The notes beneath the pieces are model-generated. The model was not told the DNA's origin. It made no database searches and saw only the letters and a list, made by a program, of their open reading frames with translations. A program made the translations under genes and the position numbers. DNA of 64,000 nt from Yersinia nurmii (GTDB taxonomy: Bacteria; Pseudomonadota; Gammaproteobacteria; Enterobacterales; Enterobacteriaceae): NCBI RefSeq assembly GCF_001112925.1, contig NZ_CPYD01000012.1:1-64000 (forward strand), written 5' to 3'. Positions 53,709 through 63,190 of this stretch are shown here, one piece after another. How positions within the stretch are numbered: position 1 is the first letter of the stretch; every line of letters starts with the position of its first letter.

Positions 53709-53732
53709 AAGGGGGCCAATCGGCTCCCTTTT
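53709..53732 (+). terminator. Rho-independent terminator of yoaE
   Basis: AAGGGGGCC (53709-53717) / GGCTCCCTT (53722-53730) with one G-T wobble, then Ts. 32 bases after the yoaE stop. Confidence 0.7.
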
Positions 53733-53882
53733 AACAATCCAGCCTCTTTATTTCCCATAGGACTGACTAGGTATGTGACGCAATGAAGTCAGAGGACAAA
53801 TGAGACAGCGTGATATTTTGCAGGCAATAGATAGAGAGCCAGCAGAGTGGTTGATACCGTTTGCCTTAGTGTGAATGAAATA

Positions 53883-53909
53883 AAACGGGAGCCGATTTGG
53901 CTCCCGTTT
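53883..53909 (-). terminator. terminator of sdaA
   Basis: AAACGGGAGCC (53883-53893) / GGCTCCCGTTT (53899-53909), a perfect 11-bp stem. On the minus strand it ends CGTTTTATTT. It serves sdaA, 50 bases upstream in that direction. Confidence 0.75.
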
Positions 53910-53959
53910 GCTGATTTCTTTCCGCTTTAGCAGAAGGTATCAGTGAGTTGCATTGTAAT

Positions 53960-55324
53960 TTAGTTACACTGCACTTTGATTGCCAGACCGCCGCGAGAAG
54001 TTTCACGGTATTTAGCATTCATATCTTTACCGGTTTCAAACATGGTTTCGATAACTTTGTCGAGAGAAACGCGCGGTTCGCTGCTACGGCGCATTGCCAT
54101 GCGTGCGGAGTTAATCGCTTTTACCGAAGCGATTGCGTTACGTTCGATGCAAGGAACCTGCACTTGGCCGGCAACCGGGTCACAGGTCAGACCCAGATTG
54201 TGCTCCATACCGATTTCGGCCGCAATGCACACCTGAATCGGGCTTGCGCCCAGCAGCTCAGCTAAACCGGCAGCCGCCATAGAACAGGCTACGCCCACTT
54301 CACCCTGACAGCCTACTTCTGCACCGGAAATCGACGCATTCATTTTATACAGAATGCCGATAGCGCCGGAGGCGAGGAAGTAACGGATAAAGATTTCCGG
54401 TGTCACTGGCTCGATAAAGTGATCGTAGTAAGCCAGAACGGCTGGAACGATACCGCAGGCGCCGTTGGTGGGTGCAGTCACTACGCGTCCACCGGCGGCG
54501 TTTTCTTCGTTCACGGCCAGCGCGAACATATTCACCCAATCAATCACGTTCATTGGGTCGCTGGACAGTTTATCGGAAGAAACCAGCAGACGGCGTAACG
54601 CAGAAGCACGACGCGGAACGCGTAGCGGACCCGGCAGAACCCCTTCGGTATTCAAGCCACGATCGATACAGGCGCGCATAGTGTCCCAAATCGCCGTAAA
54701 GTAAGCATCAATCTCTTCTTTACTGTGCATGGCCAGCTCGTTCTGCATCACCATACCGGAGATGGACATCCCGGTGGTGCGGCAATGGGCCAGAATGTCT
54801 TCAGCGGAGTTAAACGGATAAGGTACGCTAATCTCGTTGACTGAAGCTTTACCGAAATGCTCTTCATCGACGATGAAGCCGCCGCCGATAGAATAGTAAG
54901 TTTTGCTGTACACTTTTTCATCGCCGGCGAAGGCGTGAATTTGCATACCATTTTCATGCAGGGGCAGGTTATCGCTACGGAAAACCATGCCGCCTTCACG
55001 TGGGAAATCAACTTCGTGCAAGCCATTGGCCAGCATCAGTTTTTCACGTTGCTCAACATCGCGAATAAAACCGGGAATGCTATCGATATCAACCGTGTCA
55101 GGCATATTGCCCGCTAACCCCATAATGATAGCGATATCAGTATGGTGGCCTTTACCGGTTAACGACAGTGAGCCGTAAACTTCCACGGCCACACGCGTGA
55201 TAGAAGGCATTAGTCCCTGTGTTACCAGGTCGTCTACAAACTGTTTGCCGGCTTTCATCGGTCCAACCGTATGAGAGCTGGACGGGCCGATGCCGATCTT
55301 AAACATGTCGAAAACGCTAATCAC
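53960..55324 (-). CDS. sdaA: L-serine dehydratase (deaminase) SdaA
   Basis: A 454-residue [4Fe-4S] enzyme turning L-serine to pyruvate and ammonia. 'SVFDMFKIGIGPSSSHTVGPMKAG' at the N-terminus (read in two parts), 'APTNGACGIVPAVL', 'GAEVGCQGEVGVACSMAAAGL' and 'CDPVAGQVQVPCIERN' contain the cluster cysteines. Same length as E. coli SdaA. True start is GTG 55324 (GAGGAG upstream); the longer frame to 55345 adds seven unlikely residues. A palindrome GTTGACTCGTCAAC lies 90 bases upstream. Confidence 0.96.
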   Translation of the reverse strand: MISVFDMFKIGIGPSSSHTVGPMKAGKQFVDDLVTQGLMPSITRVAVEVYGSLSLTGKGHHTDIAIIMGLAGNMPDTVDIDSIPGFIRDVEQREKLMLANGLHEVDFPREGGMVFRSDNLPLHENGMQIHAFAGDEKVYSKTYYSIGGGFIVDEEHFGKASVNEISVPYPFNSAEDILAHCRTTGMSISGMVMQNELAMHSKEEIDAYFTAIWDTMRACIDRGLNTEGVLPGPLRVPRRASALRRLLVSSDKLSSDPMNVIDWVNMFALAVNEENAAGGRVVTAPTNGACGIVPAVLAYYDHFIEPVTPEIFIRYFLASGAIGILYKMNASISGAEVGCQGEVGVACSMAAAGLAELLGASPIQVCIAAEIGMEHNLGLTCDPVAGQVQVPCIERNAIASVKAINSARMAMRRSSEPRVSLDKVIETMFETGKDMNAKYRETSRGGLAIKVQCN

Positions 55325-55769
55325 GCTAGAACTCCTCAAAGGCATTGTGTTTAAAACCGATGTTTTATGGCCGAAGCGTTTAAAAATTACGCAGCGGGAA
55401 CATCGGTATTGTAGGTTGACTCGTCAACTTTCGTGACTTTATTCGCATGAAATAAAGTAATCGCGAGCCTTAGTTTATTGTGTTTTTACTGGTGTTAGCG
55501 GTATCGATCGGATACAGCAACAGTCACGCTGTTAACCAACAACATAAGTGACTTTTTTTACGGGTTATTAACCCCACACTATTAGTGGTTTATAGTGAAG
55601 GAAGCTATTTTACAGGTATTTCATAACGCTGACAGGCCTGTTTACAGTTTTTTTAAAAACTGCGACACAGAGAACATAGGGTAAAAGTGGTAAAGGCGAG
55701 GTGATAGGGATCGTTTTATGCTGAAAATAAGAGGTTTACCGCACGATGATGTGAGGGTTATCACGAGTT
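55325..55769. other. sdaA-nudL intergenic region
   Basis: No gene supported. GTTGAC (55415-55420) TC GTCAAC (55423-55428) is an inverted repeat 90 bases upstream of sdaA. CAGTTTTT(55645-55652)..AAAAACTG (55655-55662) near the right side could terminate nudL transcripts. Confidence 0.45.
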
Positions 55770-56345
55770 TCAGCGCGGTTCGATGCTGACTTGCTGCGCC
55801 AGACGGCGAATAATGGCGGCGGTGAGTCCCCAGACGAACTGGCTTTCGTACCAAGACAGATAAATCCGGTGCTGCTCGCCCGCGCGGTGAATATCCAGTG
55901 GATAATAACGTGAAAGGCTTAACGCTTCGTATAGTGGCATTTCGAACAGACCGGCAACTTCATCTTCATTACCGTGAAAGGGGACGTCCGCAGGAATAAG
56001 CCCCACAATTGGCGTGACTTGAAAACCGGTCGAGCTATCCAGTGACCCTAGCTGGCCTAGCACGCGTACCGATTCAGGAGGAATCGCCACTTCTTCCTGC
56101 GCTTCCCGCAGAGCGGTTTCAATCAGCGAATTATCTTCTGGGTCGGCCTTGCCGCCGGGGAAAGCCACTTGCCCGGCGTGTTTACGTAAATGAGCGGATC
56201 GACGCGTTAACAGCAGCGTCGGCTCCGGGCGACAAATAATCGGCACCAGCACCGCCGCGCGATGAGTATGAGCCGACAGGCTGCCGGGCTGCGGCAACTG
56301 AAGCTGAAAACGACTGATAAATTCGGGTAAACTGATCCCACTCAC
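55770..56345 (-). CDS. nudL: CoA pyrophosphatase NudL
   Basis: A 191-residue Nudix hydrolase. The Nudix box runs about residues 65-89: G(x5)E(x7)REAQEEV(A)I, seen as 'GGKADPEDNSLIETALREAQEE'-type pattern (positions 64-85), and the upstream 'LRKHAGQVAFPGG' is the CoA-specific UPF0035 motif. It splits CoA and its derivatives to 4'-phosphopantetheine and 3',5'-ADP. Its start overlaps the pabB stop by four bases, so the two are co-translated; 191 residues like E. coli NudL. Confidence 0.94.
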   Translation of the reverse strand: MSGISLPEFISRFQLQLPQPGSLSAHTHRAAVLVPIICRPEPTLLLTRRSAHLRKHAGQVAFPGGKADPEDNSLIETALREAQEEVAIPPESVRVLGQLGSLDSSTGFQVTPIVGLIPADVPFHGNEDEVAGLFEMPLYEALSLSRYYPLDIHRAGEQHRIYLSWYESQFVWGLTAAIIRRLAQQVSIEPR

Positions 56346-57745
56346 GGCTGCGGGTTCTCCCCCAATAATGGCAAAATGCGCGCGATTTTATCAAAGGTTT
56401 CCTGATATTCGGCTTGCTCCTGACTGTCTGCCACTATGCCTCCTCCCGCCCAACAATAAATTTTACCCTTTTCCGTCAATAAGGTGCGGATGGTGATATT
56501 GGTATCCATGGTGCCACAGCAACTAATATAGCCAATGTTACCGCAATATCCATTACGGCGGTGAGGTTCCAGTTGCTCAATAATCTGCATGGCACGGATT
56601 TTTGGCGCGCCGGTAATCGAACCGCCGGGGAAGCAGGCTCGCAGCAATTGTGTCGGCGAACAATTCGTCGGCAGGGTGGCGGTGATGGTACTGACCAGAT
56701 GATGCACTGCGGGGAAAGGTTCCACCACGAACAGCTCCGGCACCCGAACGCTGCCAGGTTCAGCGACGCGACCAATATCGTTACGCAGTAAATCCACAAT
56801 CATCAGGTTTTCTGCCCGATCTTTGGGGGATGCGGCTAAGCGTTCAGCCTGCTGCCGATCGGCATCCGCCTCTTTCAGCCGTGGCAACGTGCCTTTGATT
56901 GGCCGAGTCTGGATCTGTTGATTTTCCAGCCAGACAAAACGCTCGGGGGAAACGCTGATCACCGTATGTTCCGGCAGTCGAATAAACGCGGAGAAAGGCG
57001 CGCGATTGCTGGCGCTCAGCCGTAAAAAAGCCTGCCATTCATCCCCTTGATATTTGGCGCTGAAGCGTTGCGCCAGATTGATTTGATAGCAGTCGCCACT
57101 GTGCAGATATTCCTGCACCTGACGGAATTTTTCGCCGTACTCTTCACGAGTCATGTTGGCTTGCCACGGACTTTGCAGCGCGAAAGACTGAGTCGTAGCT
57201 GGACGCTGCTGCTCTAGCCATTGATAGCGTTGCTCTACATCCCCGTGGCTAACTAGCGTCAGTTTTTGTCGTTGGTGATCGGCAATCAGCGCCCAGTCAT
57301 ACAAACCAATGGCCATATCAGGCAAGTGAATATCTTGCTGTGCCAGCGCAGGTAAAACCTCGATTCTGCGTCCTAAATCGTAACCAAACAGCCCTAATGC
57401 GCCGCCCAAAAAGGGTAAGTCTGGATTTGGCGAGCAGGTCAACCCCAAGTAATCCAGCTGTTGTTGTAATAAATCGAAAGGATCGATTTCTGAATATTGG
57501 GTATTCAGGGAATCGCTGATTTCCGTTTCTTTGCCTCGGGTGATCAATCGCACGCGGGGTTCAGCAACCAAAATATCAAACCTGTTGTGGGAATGTTCGG
57601 CAAAACCCGAATGCAGCAGCATCGCCCAAGGTAAGGTGGAAATCGGAGCGAAATAGTGCAACAACGCATCAGGGTGATAAGGCAAACTTTTGCAGAAAGG
57701 AGCCTTAGCTTGCAGGTTATGAGTATTTTTTTCGACTGACGACAT
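56342..57745 (-). CDS. pabB: aminodeoxychorismate synthase component I, PabB
   Basis: A 467-residue chorismate-binding enzyme that aminates chorismate for folate synthesis together with PabA (ammonia from glutamine) and PabC. The active-site segment 'QTRPIKGTLPR' (Lys as in E. coli PIKGT), 'LMIVDLLRNDIGRVAEPGSVRVPELF', and 'CFPGGSITGAPKIRAM' are plain. It leads a two-gene unit with nudL. Divergent from yoaH. Confidence 0.95.
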   Translation of the reverse strand: MSSVEKNTHNLQAKAPFCKSLPYHPDALLHYFAPISTLPWAMLLHSGFAEHSHNRFDILVAEPRVRLITRGKETEISDSLNTQYSEIDPFDLLQQQLDYLGLTCSPNPDLPFLGGALGLFGYDLGRRIEVLPALAQQDIHLPDMAIGLYDWALIADHQRQKLTLVSHGDVEQRYQWLEQQRPATTQSFALQSPWQANMTREEYGEKFRQVQEYLHSGDCYQINLAQRFSAKYQGDEWQAFLRLSASNRAPFSAFIRLPEHTVISVSPERFVWLENQQIQTRPIKGTLPRLKEADADRQQAERLAASPKDRAENLMIVDLLRNDIGRVAEPGSVRVPELFVVEPFPAVHHLVSTITATLPTNCSPTQLLRACFPGGSITGAPKIRAMQIIEQLEPHRRNGYCGNIGYISCCGTMDTNITIRTLLTEKGKIYCWAGGGIVADSQEQAEYQETFDKIARILPLLGENPQP

Positions 57746-57894
57746 GACAACTCGTGAAATAATTTCGGGGAAAAGATTCGGCCTCTAAGGTTATCACAGA
57801 TTATGCGGGCGAGGGCAGTAGCGGCTTGACAGGGAATTCCCTATTGCGCTAAAGAAACGGGTATACTTGCCAGCTAATTCGTAGGAGACAGATA

Positions 57895-58155
57895 ATGCTA
57901 GCGGGAATGCCCTCACTTTCTCACCAAGAGCAACAGGAAGCTGTTGAACGTATTCACCAACTGATGTCCGAAGGGATGAGCAGTGGTGAAGCCATAGGCC
58001 TGGTTGCGGAAGAAATTCGCGAGCGCCACCAAAACGATCCTCAAGCAATGGTCATCTTTGATGATGAAGACTTTGAGGAACATAACGATCCTGAGTATCG
58101 CCGCGACGATGAAAAAGACGCGGACGAGTATGAGGATGACTACGAAGGTGAGTGA
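57895..58155 (+). CDS. yoaH: UPF0181 protein YoaH
   Basis: An 86-residue small acidic protein. The first about 55 residues '[20 protein letters not shown]'... '[19 protein letters not shown]' match E. coli YoaH (59). The tail is longer and very acidic ([16 protein letters not shown]), as in Yersinia/Serratia members. Function unknown. RBS AGGAGA before ATG. Divergent from pabB as in E. coli. Confidence 0.92.
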   Translation: MLAGMPSLSHQEQQEAVERIHQLMSEGMSSGEAIGLVAEEIRERHQNDPQAMVIFDDEDFEEHNDPEYRRDDEKDADEYEDDYEGE

Positions 58156-58214
58156 TCGGTATCAGTGACCAGAAGTTAAGCTATCCGAAGGCTCGTTAGC
58201 CAAAGTCAATTACC

Positions 58215-58255
58215 ATCATGAAGGTTTCGGTAAACTTGCCTGAAACCCTCATGAT
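58215..58255. terminator. hairpin between convergent yoaH and purT
   Basis: ATCATGAAGGTTTC (58215-58228) / GAAACCCTCATGAT (58242-58255), 13 of 14 pairs. It is followed by ATATTTC. Probably a bidirectional terminator. Confidence 0.6.
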
Positions 58256-58286
58256 ATTTCGCATCACGGCCTAGGACCGTTGATTT

Positions 58287-59468
58287 TCAGCTGTGGCTGA
58301 CCGTGATTTTCCCAGCGACATTTTTCGCCACGGCCACGGCTTGTTCTACCGTTTCGGCTACGGCCAGCGCGACGCCCATCCGCCGTCTGCCGGCAATTTC
58401 GGGTTTACCAAACAAACGCACGTCCACGTCACCCAGCAGCGCATTTTCCAAACCGCGATATACCACATTCTGACTGGTTAACTCAGGCAAAATAACCGCT
58501 GAGGCAGCGGGGCCATACTGGCGAATCTGGCTGATTGGCATGCCGAGAAATGCGCGAACATGCAGCGCAAATTCGGAAAGATTTTGAGAAATTAGCGTGA
58601 CCATACCGGTATCGTGTGGGCGAGGGGAGACTTCGCTGAAAATAACGTCATCACCACAGATAAACAGCTCCACGCCGAATAAACCGTAGCCACCCAAAGT
58701 TTGGACCACTTTTGCCGCGATCGCCTGCGCGCGTTGCAACGCCAGCTCGCTCATCTGCTGTGGCTGCCAAGATTCGCGATAATCCCCCTCCTCCTGACGG
58801 TGGCCAATCGGCGCGCAGAAATGAATACCATCTGCGGCGCTGATGGTCAGCAGAGTAATTTCGAAGTCAAAATTAACCAGACCCTCCACAATCACCCGAC
58901 CGCCACCGGCGCGACCACCTTGCTGCGCATAATCCCATGAGGTTTGTAGTTGATCTTCACTGCGGATCAGGCTTTGGCCTTTGCCAGAGGAACTCATCAC
59001 CGGTTTCACAATGCACGGATAACCGATTTCGGCCACCGCTTGACGGAAACTGCTTTCGGTATCAGCAAAACGGTAGCTAGAAGTAGGTAATCCTAAAGTT
59101 TCTGCGGCCAAGCGACGAATGCCTTCGCGGTTCATTGTTAGGCGAGTGGCTTCGGCGCAAGGCACTACGTGTTGGCCCATGAGTTCCAGTTCCACCAGCA
59201 TATCGGTGGCGATAGCTTCAATTTCCGGCACGATGTAGTGGGGTTTTTCCCGCTCCACAATTTGTTTGAGCGCAGCTCCATCCAGCATATTAATCACGTG
59301 ACTGCGGTGGGCGACGTGCATAGCCGGCGCATCGGCATAGCGATCGACGGCGATCACTTCCAGCCCAAGGCGCTGACATTCAATCGCCACTTCTTTGCCC
59401 AGTTCGCCAGAGCCAAGCAGCATCACACGGGTTGCGCCGGGGCGCAGAGCAGTTCCAATGGTTAACAT
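58287..59468 (-). CDS. purT: formate-dependent phosphoribosylglycinamide formyltransferase 2, PurT
   Basis: A 393-residue ATP-grasp enzyme of purine synthesis that adds formyl to GAR from formate and ATP. '[30 protein letters not shown]', '[15 protein letters not shown]', '[28 protein letters not shown]' are conserved (each shown in parts). It works beside the folate-dependent PurN. Start ATG 59468. A PurR box lies about 60 bases upstream. Confidence 0.97.
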   Translation of the reverse strand: MLTIGTALRPGATRVMLLGSGELGKEVAIECQRLGLEVIAVDRYADAPAMHVAHRSHVINMLDGAALKQIVEREKPHYIVPEIEAIATDMLVELELMGQHVVPCAEATRLTMNREGIRRLAAETLGLPTSSYRFADTESSFRQAVAEIGYPCIVKPVMSSSGKGQSLIRSEDQLQTSWDYAQQGGRAGGGRVIVEGLVNFDFEITLLTISAADGIHFCAPIGHRQEEGDYRESWQPQQMSELALQRAQAIAAKVVQTLGGYGLFGVELFICGDDVIFSEVSPRPHDTGMVTLISQNLSEFALHVRAFLGMPISQIRQYGPAASAVILPELTSQNVVYRGLENALLGDVDVRLFGKPEIAGRRRMGVALAVAETVEQAVAVAKNVAGKITVSHS

Positions 59469-59525
59469 AATTCGATACCTACATCAGCAAGATAATATGC
59501 GAGGAAAGAAACCTCCGCAGTATAT

Positions 59526-59541
59526 ACGAAAACGATTGCGC
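59526..59541. promoter_or_regulatory. PurR box upstream of purT
   Basis: ACGAAAACGATTGCGC matches 13 of 16 of the PurR consensus ACGCAAACGTTTGCGT, including the central CG. It is 58 bases upstream of the purT start. E. coli purT is a PurR target. Confidence 0.65.
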
Positions 59542-59800
59542 AGGCAGCGCTTAGGGCAAAATTCGGGTTTGACTGCGGATAAATGCAGCAAAATAAGGTT
59601 TGGATCAATCAGAGGGGCAGAGATATCGAAAGGGTGATATTCGGTCCGTACCTATGGTTACAGAAGAAAAACGCAGATTTCCCCGCGCTTTTTACGCTTT
59701 AACTCAAGAAAAGGCCTCAACTCTGCTATTATCGCCGCAAATATTGCGCTTGCCTTCAGGCATCGCTTTCAATCCATTCCGTTATATAAGAGTTACCGCC

Positions 59801-61183
59801 GTGAGCACAACGTCCTTTTCTTCCCTAACGCTGCCTGCCGAGCAGTTGTCGAACCTTAATGAACTCGGTTATACCGAAATGACGCCGGTACAGGCAGCCG
59901 CGTTACCGGCCATTCTGAACGGGCAAGATGTGCGGGCCAAAGCCAAAACGGGCAGTGGTAAAACGGCCGCATTCGGCATTGGTTTGCTGGATAAAATCGC
60001 CGTGGGTGAGTTTGTGACTCAGGCATTGGTCCTGTGTCCAACTCGCGAACTGGCCGATCAGGTCAGTAAAGAACTGCGTCGTTTGGCGCGTTTTACTCAA
60101 AATATTAAAATTCTGACCCTGTGTGGTGGCCAGCCAATGGGGCACCAGTTAGACTCTCTGGTGCATGCGCCGCATATCGTTGTGGGCACGCCGGGACGCA
60201 TTCAGGAGCATTTGCGTAAACGTACTTTGGTATTGGACGATCTGAAAGTGCTGGTGCTGGATGAAGCGGATCGCATGCTAGACATGGGCTTTACTGACGC
60301 GATCAATGACGTTATCAGCTACACGCCGCCGCAGCGTCAGACTCTTCTGTTTTCAGCGACTTATCCGGCGGGGATCGAACAGATCAGCGCGAAAGTACAG
60401 CGTGATCCGCTGAACGTAGAAGTGGCCGACGAAGGCGATGAACCCGCGATCGAACAGGTATTCTTCGAAACGACTCGTGAAAAACGTCTGCCGCTGCTGA
60501 ACTCAGTATTAAGCCACTATCAGCCGGCGTCCTGCGTGGTGTTCTGCAACACAAAAAAAGACTGTCAGAGCGTTTACGATGCGCTTGAATCACGTGGAAT
60601 CAGCGTATTAGCGCTGCACGGTGACTTAGAGCAGCGGGATCGCGATCAGGTGTTGGTGCGCTTCTCTAACCGCAGTTGCCGAGTGTTGGTTGCCACCGAC
60701 GTCGCGGCGCGCGGTCTGGACATCAAAGATTTGGAACTGGTTGTGAACTTCGAACTGGCTTTCGATCCGGAAGTCCACGTACACCGTATTGGTCGTACCG
60801 GTCGCGCGGGCATGAGCGGGTTGGCAGTCAGTCTGTGTACGCCGTCAGAAATGGGGCGCGCGCACGCCATTGAAGATTATCTGCAAATCAAAGTGAAATG
60901 GACGCCGGCGGAGCAGGTGAGTCGCAGCGCCAATGTCATGCTGGAGCCAGAAATGGTGACGCTATGCATAGACGGGGGTCGTAAAGCCAAGATTCGCCCA
61001 GGCGATATTTTGGGGGCGTTGACCGGCGATGCGGGTTTAACGGCCGCTGACGTCGGTAAAATCGATATGTTCCCGGTTCATGCATACGTTGCTATTCGCA
61101 AGGACAGTGCGAAACGGGCGATACAGCAATTGCAGCAAGGTAAAATTAAAGGCAAAAACTGTAAGGCACGTTTGTTAAAATAA
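59801..61183 (+). CDS. dbpA: ATP-dependent RNA helicase DbpA
   Basis: A 460-residue DEAD-box helicase for 50S ribosome assembly. Q-motif; Walker A AKTGSGKTAAFG; PTRELADQ; DEAD box LDEADRMLD; SATYP; HRIGRTGRAG; and a C-terminal RNA-binding domain ('LCIDGGRKAKIRPGDILGALTGDAGL') that recognises hairpin 92 of 23S rRNA. GTG 59801 (MSTTSFSSL) is the family-like start; the frame opens at 59600 with an unrelated 67-residue extension. A G-T-rich stem (61199-61226) follows. Confidence 0.95.
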   Translation: MSTTSFSSLTLPAEQLSNLNELGYTEMTPVQAAALPAILNGQDVRAKAKTGSGKTAAFGIGLLDKIAVGEFVTQALVLCPTRELADQVSKELRRLARFTQNIKILTLCGGQPMGHQLDSLVHAPHIVVGTPGRIQEHLRKRTLVLDDLKVLVLDEADRMLDMGFTDAINDVISYTPPQRQTLLFSATYPAGIEQISAKVQRDPLNVEVADEGDEPAIEQVFFETTREKRLPLLNSVLSHYQPASCVVFCNTKKDCQSVYDALESRGISVLALHGDLEQRDRDQVLVRFSNRSCRVLVATDVAARGLDIKDLELVVNFELAFDPEVHVHRIGRTGRAGMSGLAVSLCTPSEMGRAHAIEDYLQIKVKWTPAEQVSRSANVMLEPEMVTLCIDGGRKAKIRPGDILGALTGDAGLTAADVGKIDMFPVHAYVAIRKDSAKRAIQQLQQGKIKGKNCKARLLK

Positions 61184-61198
61184 TAAATAACGACTTTT

Positions 61199-61226
61199 AC
61201 GGGGTAGCGCGTATTGCGTTGCTCCG
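61199..61226 (+). terminator. weak hairpin after dbpA
   Basis: ACGGGGTAGCG (61199-61209) can pair with CGTTGCTCCGT (61217-61227) with three G-T wobbles. No long T-run; moderate terminator at best. Confidence 0.35.
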
Positions 61227-61383
61227 TTTCAGCCCTTTATATTGAATGCCACTAACTGACAGATTTACTGTTTAAGTTATTGAGTTTAATTATATATTTC
61301 GTTTGTTTTAGCTGGCTGGGGTTATTGCTCCCGCTGAACGGAATGAGTATTTAACAGCATTTAATAAAGGGAGTTTATTAAAT

Positions 61384-62082
61384 ATGATACCTGTCATTAA
61401 TCAGACCGCCGTATTTATCCGCCCAGCTTCTCTTTCTTCTTCCTCAGTTAACCCTAATGATTTTGCGCCCCCAGCGGGTGAGATAAAGTCCACACTGGAT
61501 CAACATATTAAGGGAAAGCAGGTGCTGGTTTTTAGCGGTTTTTCCGGCATGGGGTACGACGATGTTAAAGCGTTTAAAACTTCGCTCGAATCTACATTAA
61601 GGGAGGCTAGCCTCAACCATGGTAATCATAATGTGGTGGTGGTCGCGGGGGCGACTAGCGTAGGCATTGGAGAGGTTTATTCGCTGGCAAAAAAATTTGA
61701 AATTAAAACGCTGGGGATTGTTTCTGAAAAAGCCAAAGGCGGCGGTGAAATAGCCAGTAGTTGTGACGATGTGGTTTATGTTCCCGATAAACAAGGTAGC
61801 TGGCAGGTACTTTACGATATAGATAAGGCTAAGGGATTAACGGGGTCATATATGACCTATGTTGCTTCAAAAGCATCGCCGGCCTCTGGCGGTGAGTTCT
61901 TCGCTTTTGGGGGCGGAGACGTGACGGTGAGTGAGCTCAAGGAAGCAAAAAAACTGGGGATAACTACGCGAGTTTATCCTGATTTCCAACCCAATCAGGA
62001 TAAAGTAAAAGAGCGCCAGGGAAATAAGCCGGGTAGCGATATGACGCCAGTGAAAACTTATCTGACTCAGACTCTGGAATAA
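61384..62082 (+). CDS. unrecognised protein with Rossmann/SLOG-like core
   Basis: A 232-residue protein. The first about 35 residues are Ser/Pro/Asn-rich and disordered (no signal peptide). The core has an alternating β-α pattern: 'KQVLVFSGFSGMGYDD', 'HNVVVVAGATSVGIGEVYSLAKKF', 'KTLGIVSEKAKGGGEIASSCDDVVYVPDK' and 'GEFFAFGGGDVTVSELKEAKKLG'. The glycine-rich turns after strands, with a helix 'GIGEVYSLAKKF' and 'GGG' site, recall nucleotide-binding SLOG/LOG-like Rossmann folds, but I cannot place it in a family. RBS AAGGGAG is about 11 bases upstream. Single gene ended by a strong hairpin. Cytoplasmic or secreted by a leaderless path (unknown). Confidence 0.6.
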   Translation: MIPVINQTAVFIRPASLSSSSVNPNDFAPPAGEIKSTLDQHIKGKQVLVFSGFSGMGYDDVKAFKTSLESTLREASLNHGNHNVVVVAGATSVGIGEVYSLAKKFEIKTLGIVSEKAKGGGEIASSCDDVVYVPDKQGSWQVLYDIDKAKGLTGSYMTYVASKASPASGGEFFAFGGGDVTVSELKEAKKLGITTRVYPDFQPNQDKVKERQGNKPGSDMTPVKTYLTQTLE

Positions 62083-62191
62083 AACCTGACCAATTTTTCG
62101 GTAGCGGATGCAAGTCCGAGTTTGAAAGTCGCATTTACGAAAATCATGTTCGCTAAATGCGTGTTCATCAATCTGTCGTTAATGACTTCGA

Positions 62192-62232
62192 ATAATGGGA
62201 AGCGCTGAGCCACAACGAGAGCTTCCCATTAT
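62192..62232 (+). terminator. strong hairpin after the SLOG-like gene
   Basis: ATAATGGGAAGC (62192-62203) / GCTTCCCATTAT (62221-62232), a perfect 12-bp stem with a 17-base loop, followed by GTTATAATTTCT. Likely a transcription stop. Confidence 0.6.
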
Positions 62233-62389
62233 GTTATAATTTCTCCGGTTTAAATATTCTCTGCTTATGTATCCGCCACTTATCGCTTTTAGTAATCCAT
62301 ATTATTGGAATGGAATTCGTTCTTTCATTTTCAGGTGAATAACGCAGCAGGGGATGATTACCATCATGTCTGAGGGTCTCTTCGGGGAG

Positions 62390-62409
62390 TCGCGGATATT
62401 AATACAGTT
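62390..62409 (+). promoter_or_regulatory. degenerate LexA-like box before yebG
   Basis: The sequence matches 13 of 20 of TACTGTATATATATACAGTA; the right half (ATACAGT) is good, the left is not (GCG for CTG). It is 26 bases before yebG, an SOS gene in E. coli. Weak support. Confidence 0.3.
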
Positions 62410-62435
62410 ACGGGTTGGTAAAAGGACTCTAATAA

Positions 62436-62759
62436 ATGGCCGTTGAAGTAAAATTCGTTGTAGTACGACAGGGTGAGGAAAAAATGACTTTCACAACCAA
62501 AAAAGAAGCCGATGCATACGATAAGATGTTGGATTTGGCCGATAATCTGGCCGAATGGTTATCGCAGTCTCCTCTGTCGATGGAAGAAGATCAGCGTGAA
62601 GCACTGAGTTTCTATCTTGCTGAAAATAAAGATGTTTTAGGGCAGATTTTACGCGGTACTGCCCCAGCCGCAGCGGCGGAGCCTGTGGTAAAAACCAAGA
62701 CAGAGAAAGCCGGCGCCAATAAGAAAAATGACAAAACCGAAGAAATTCAAGCGGCTTAA
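62436..62759 (+). CDS. yebG: DNA damage-inducible protein YebG
   Basis: A 107-residue protein matching E. coli YebG: 'EVKFVVVRQGEEKMTFTTKKEADAYDKMLDLADNL' (in parts) and 'QREALSFYLAENKDVL'. The tail is Lys/Ala/Glu-rich. LexA-controlled in E. coli, of unknown biochemical role. RBS AAAAGGA before the ATG. Followed by the ASCH gene, 39 bases away, same strand. Confidence 0.93.
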   Translation: MAVEVKFVVVRQGEEKMTFTTKKEADAYDKMLDLADNLAEWLSQSPLSMEEDQREALSFYLAENKDVLGQILRGTAPAAAAEPVVKTKTEKAGANKKNDKTEEIQAA

Positions 62760-62798
62760 TGAGTTATCTCCCGGCAAAATGGGAAAAAAGGATCTAGA

Positions 62799-63107
62799 AT
62801 GAATCGTGAAATCACCTTCTTCAGCCGTTTTGAGGCGGATATTCTGGCGAATTGTAAAACCATTACTATTCGTGATAGCAGCGAATCCGATTTTCAACCC
62901 GGTGAAGTTTTGCGGGTTTGCCGCAATGAGGATGGCGTGTTCTTTTGCCACATTGAAGTGAAGTCAGTGACGCCAGTGACATTGGACGCATTAACTGAAC
63001 GCCATGCGCAGCAGGAAAACATGTCATTGGATGAACTGAAAAAGGTGATAAAGGAGATCTATCCCGATTTGCAGCAATTTTATGTGATCGAATTTACCCA
63101 GTGCTAG
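62799..63107 (+). CDS. yqfB: ASCH domain N4-acetylcytidine amidohydrolase, YqfB
   Basis: A 102-residue ASCH protein nearly the same as E. coli YqfB: '[22 protein letters not shown]' (Lys20 and Thr23 as catalytic), '[20 protein letters not shown]' and '[18 protein letters not shown]' with the catalytic Glu, ending 'QQFYVIEF'. It hydrolyses N4-acetylcytidine to cytidine. RBS AAAAAGGA. Probably with yebG in one unit, which is not the arrangement in E. coli. Confidence 0.92.
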   Translation: MNREITFFSRFEADILANCKTITIRDSSESDFQPGEVLRVCRNEDGVFFCHIEVKSVTPVTLDALTERHAQQENMSLDELKKVIKEIYPDLQQFYVIEFTQC

Positions 63108-63190
63108 TTCTGTAACGGAATTCACTCTGTAACCTACAACTCGATCTTTTGCTGTACCTCCGGATAGAAATAATAACGATTGGAGGAGCA

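Noticed and set aside
59600..59800. 67-residue N-terminal extension of DbpA
   Set aside because: No family similarity, overlaps the purT/dbpA promoter region, and a family-like GTG start lies at 59801.
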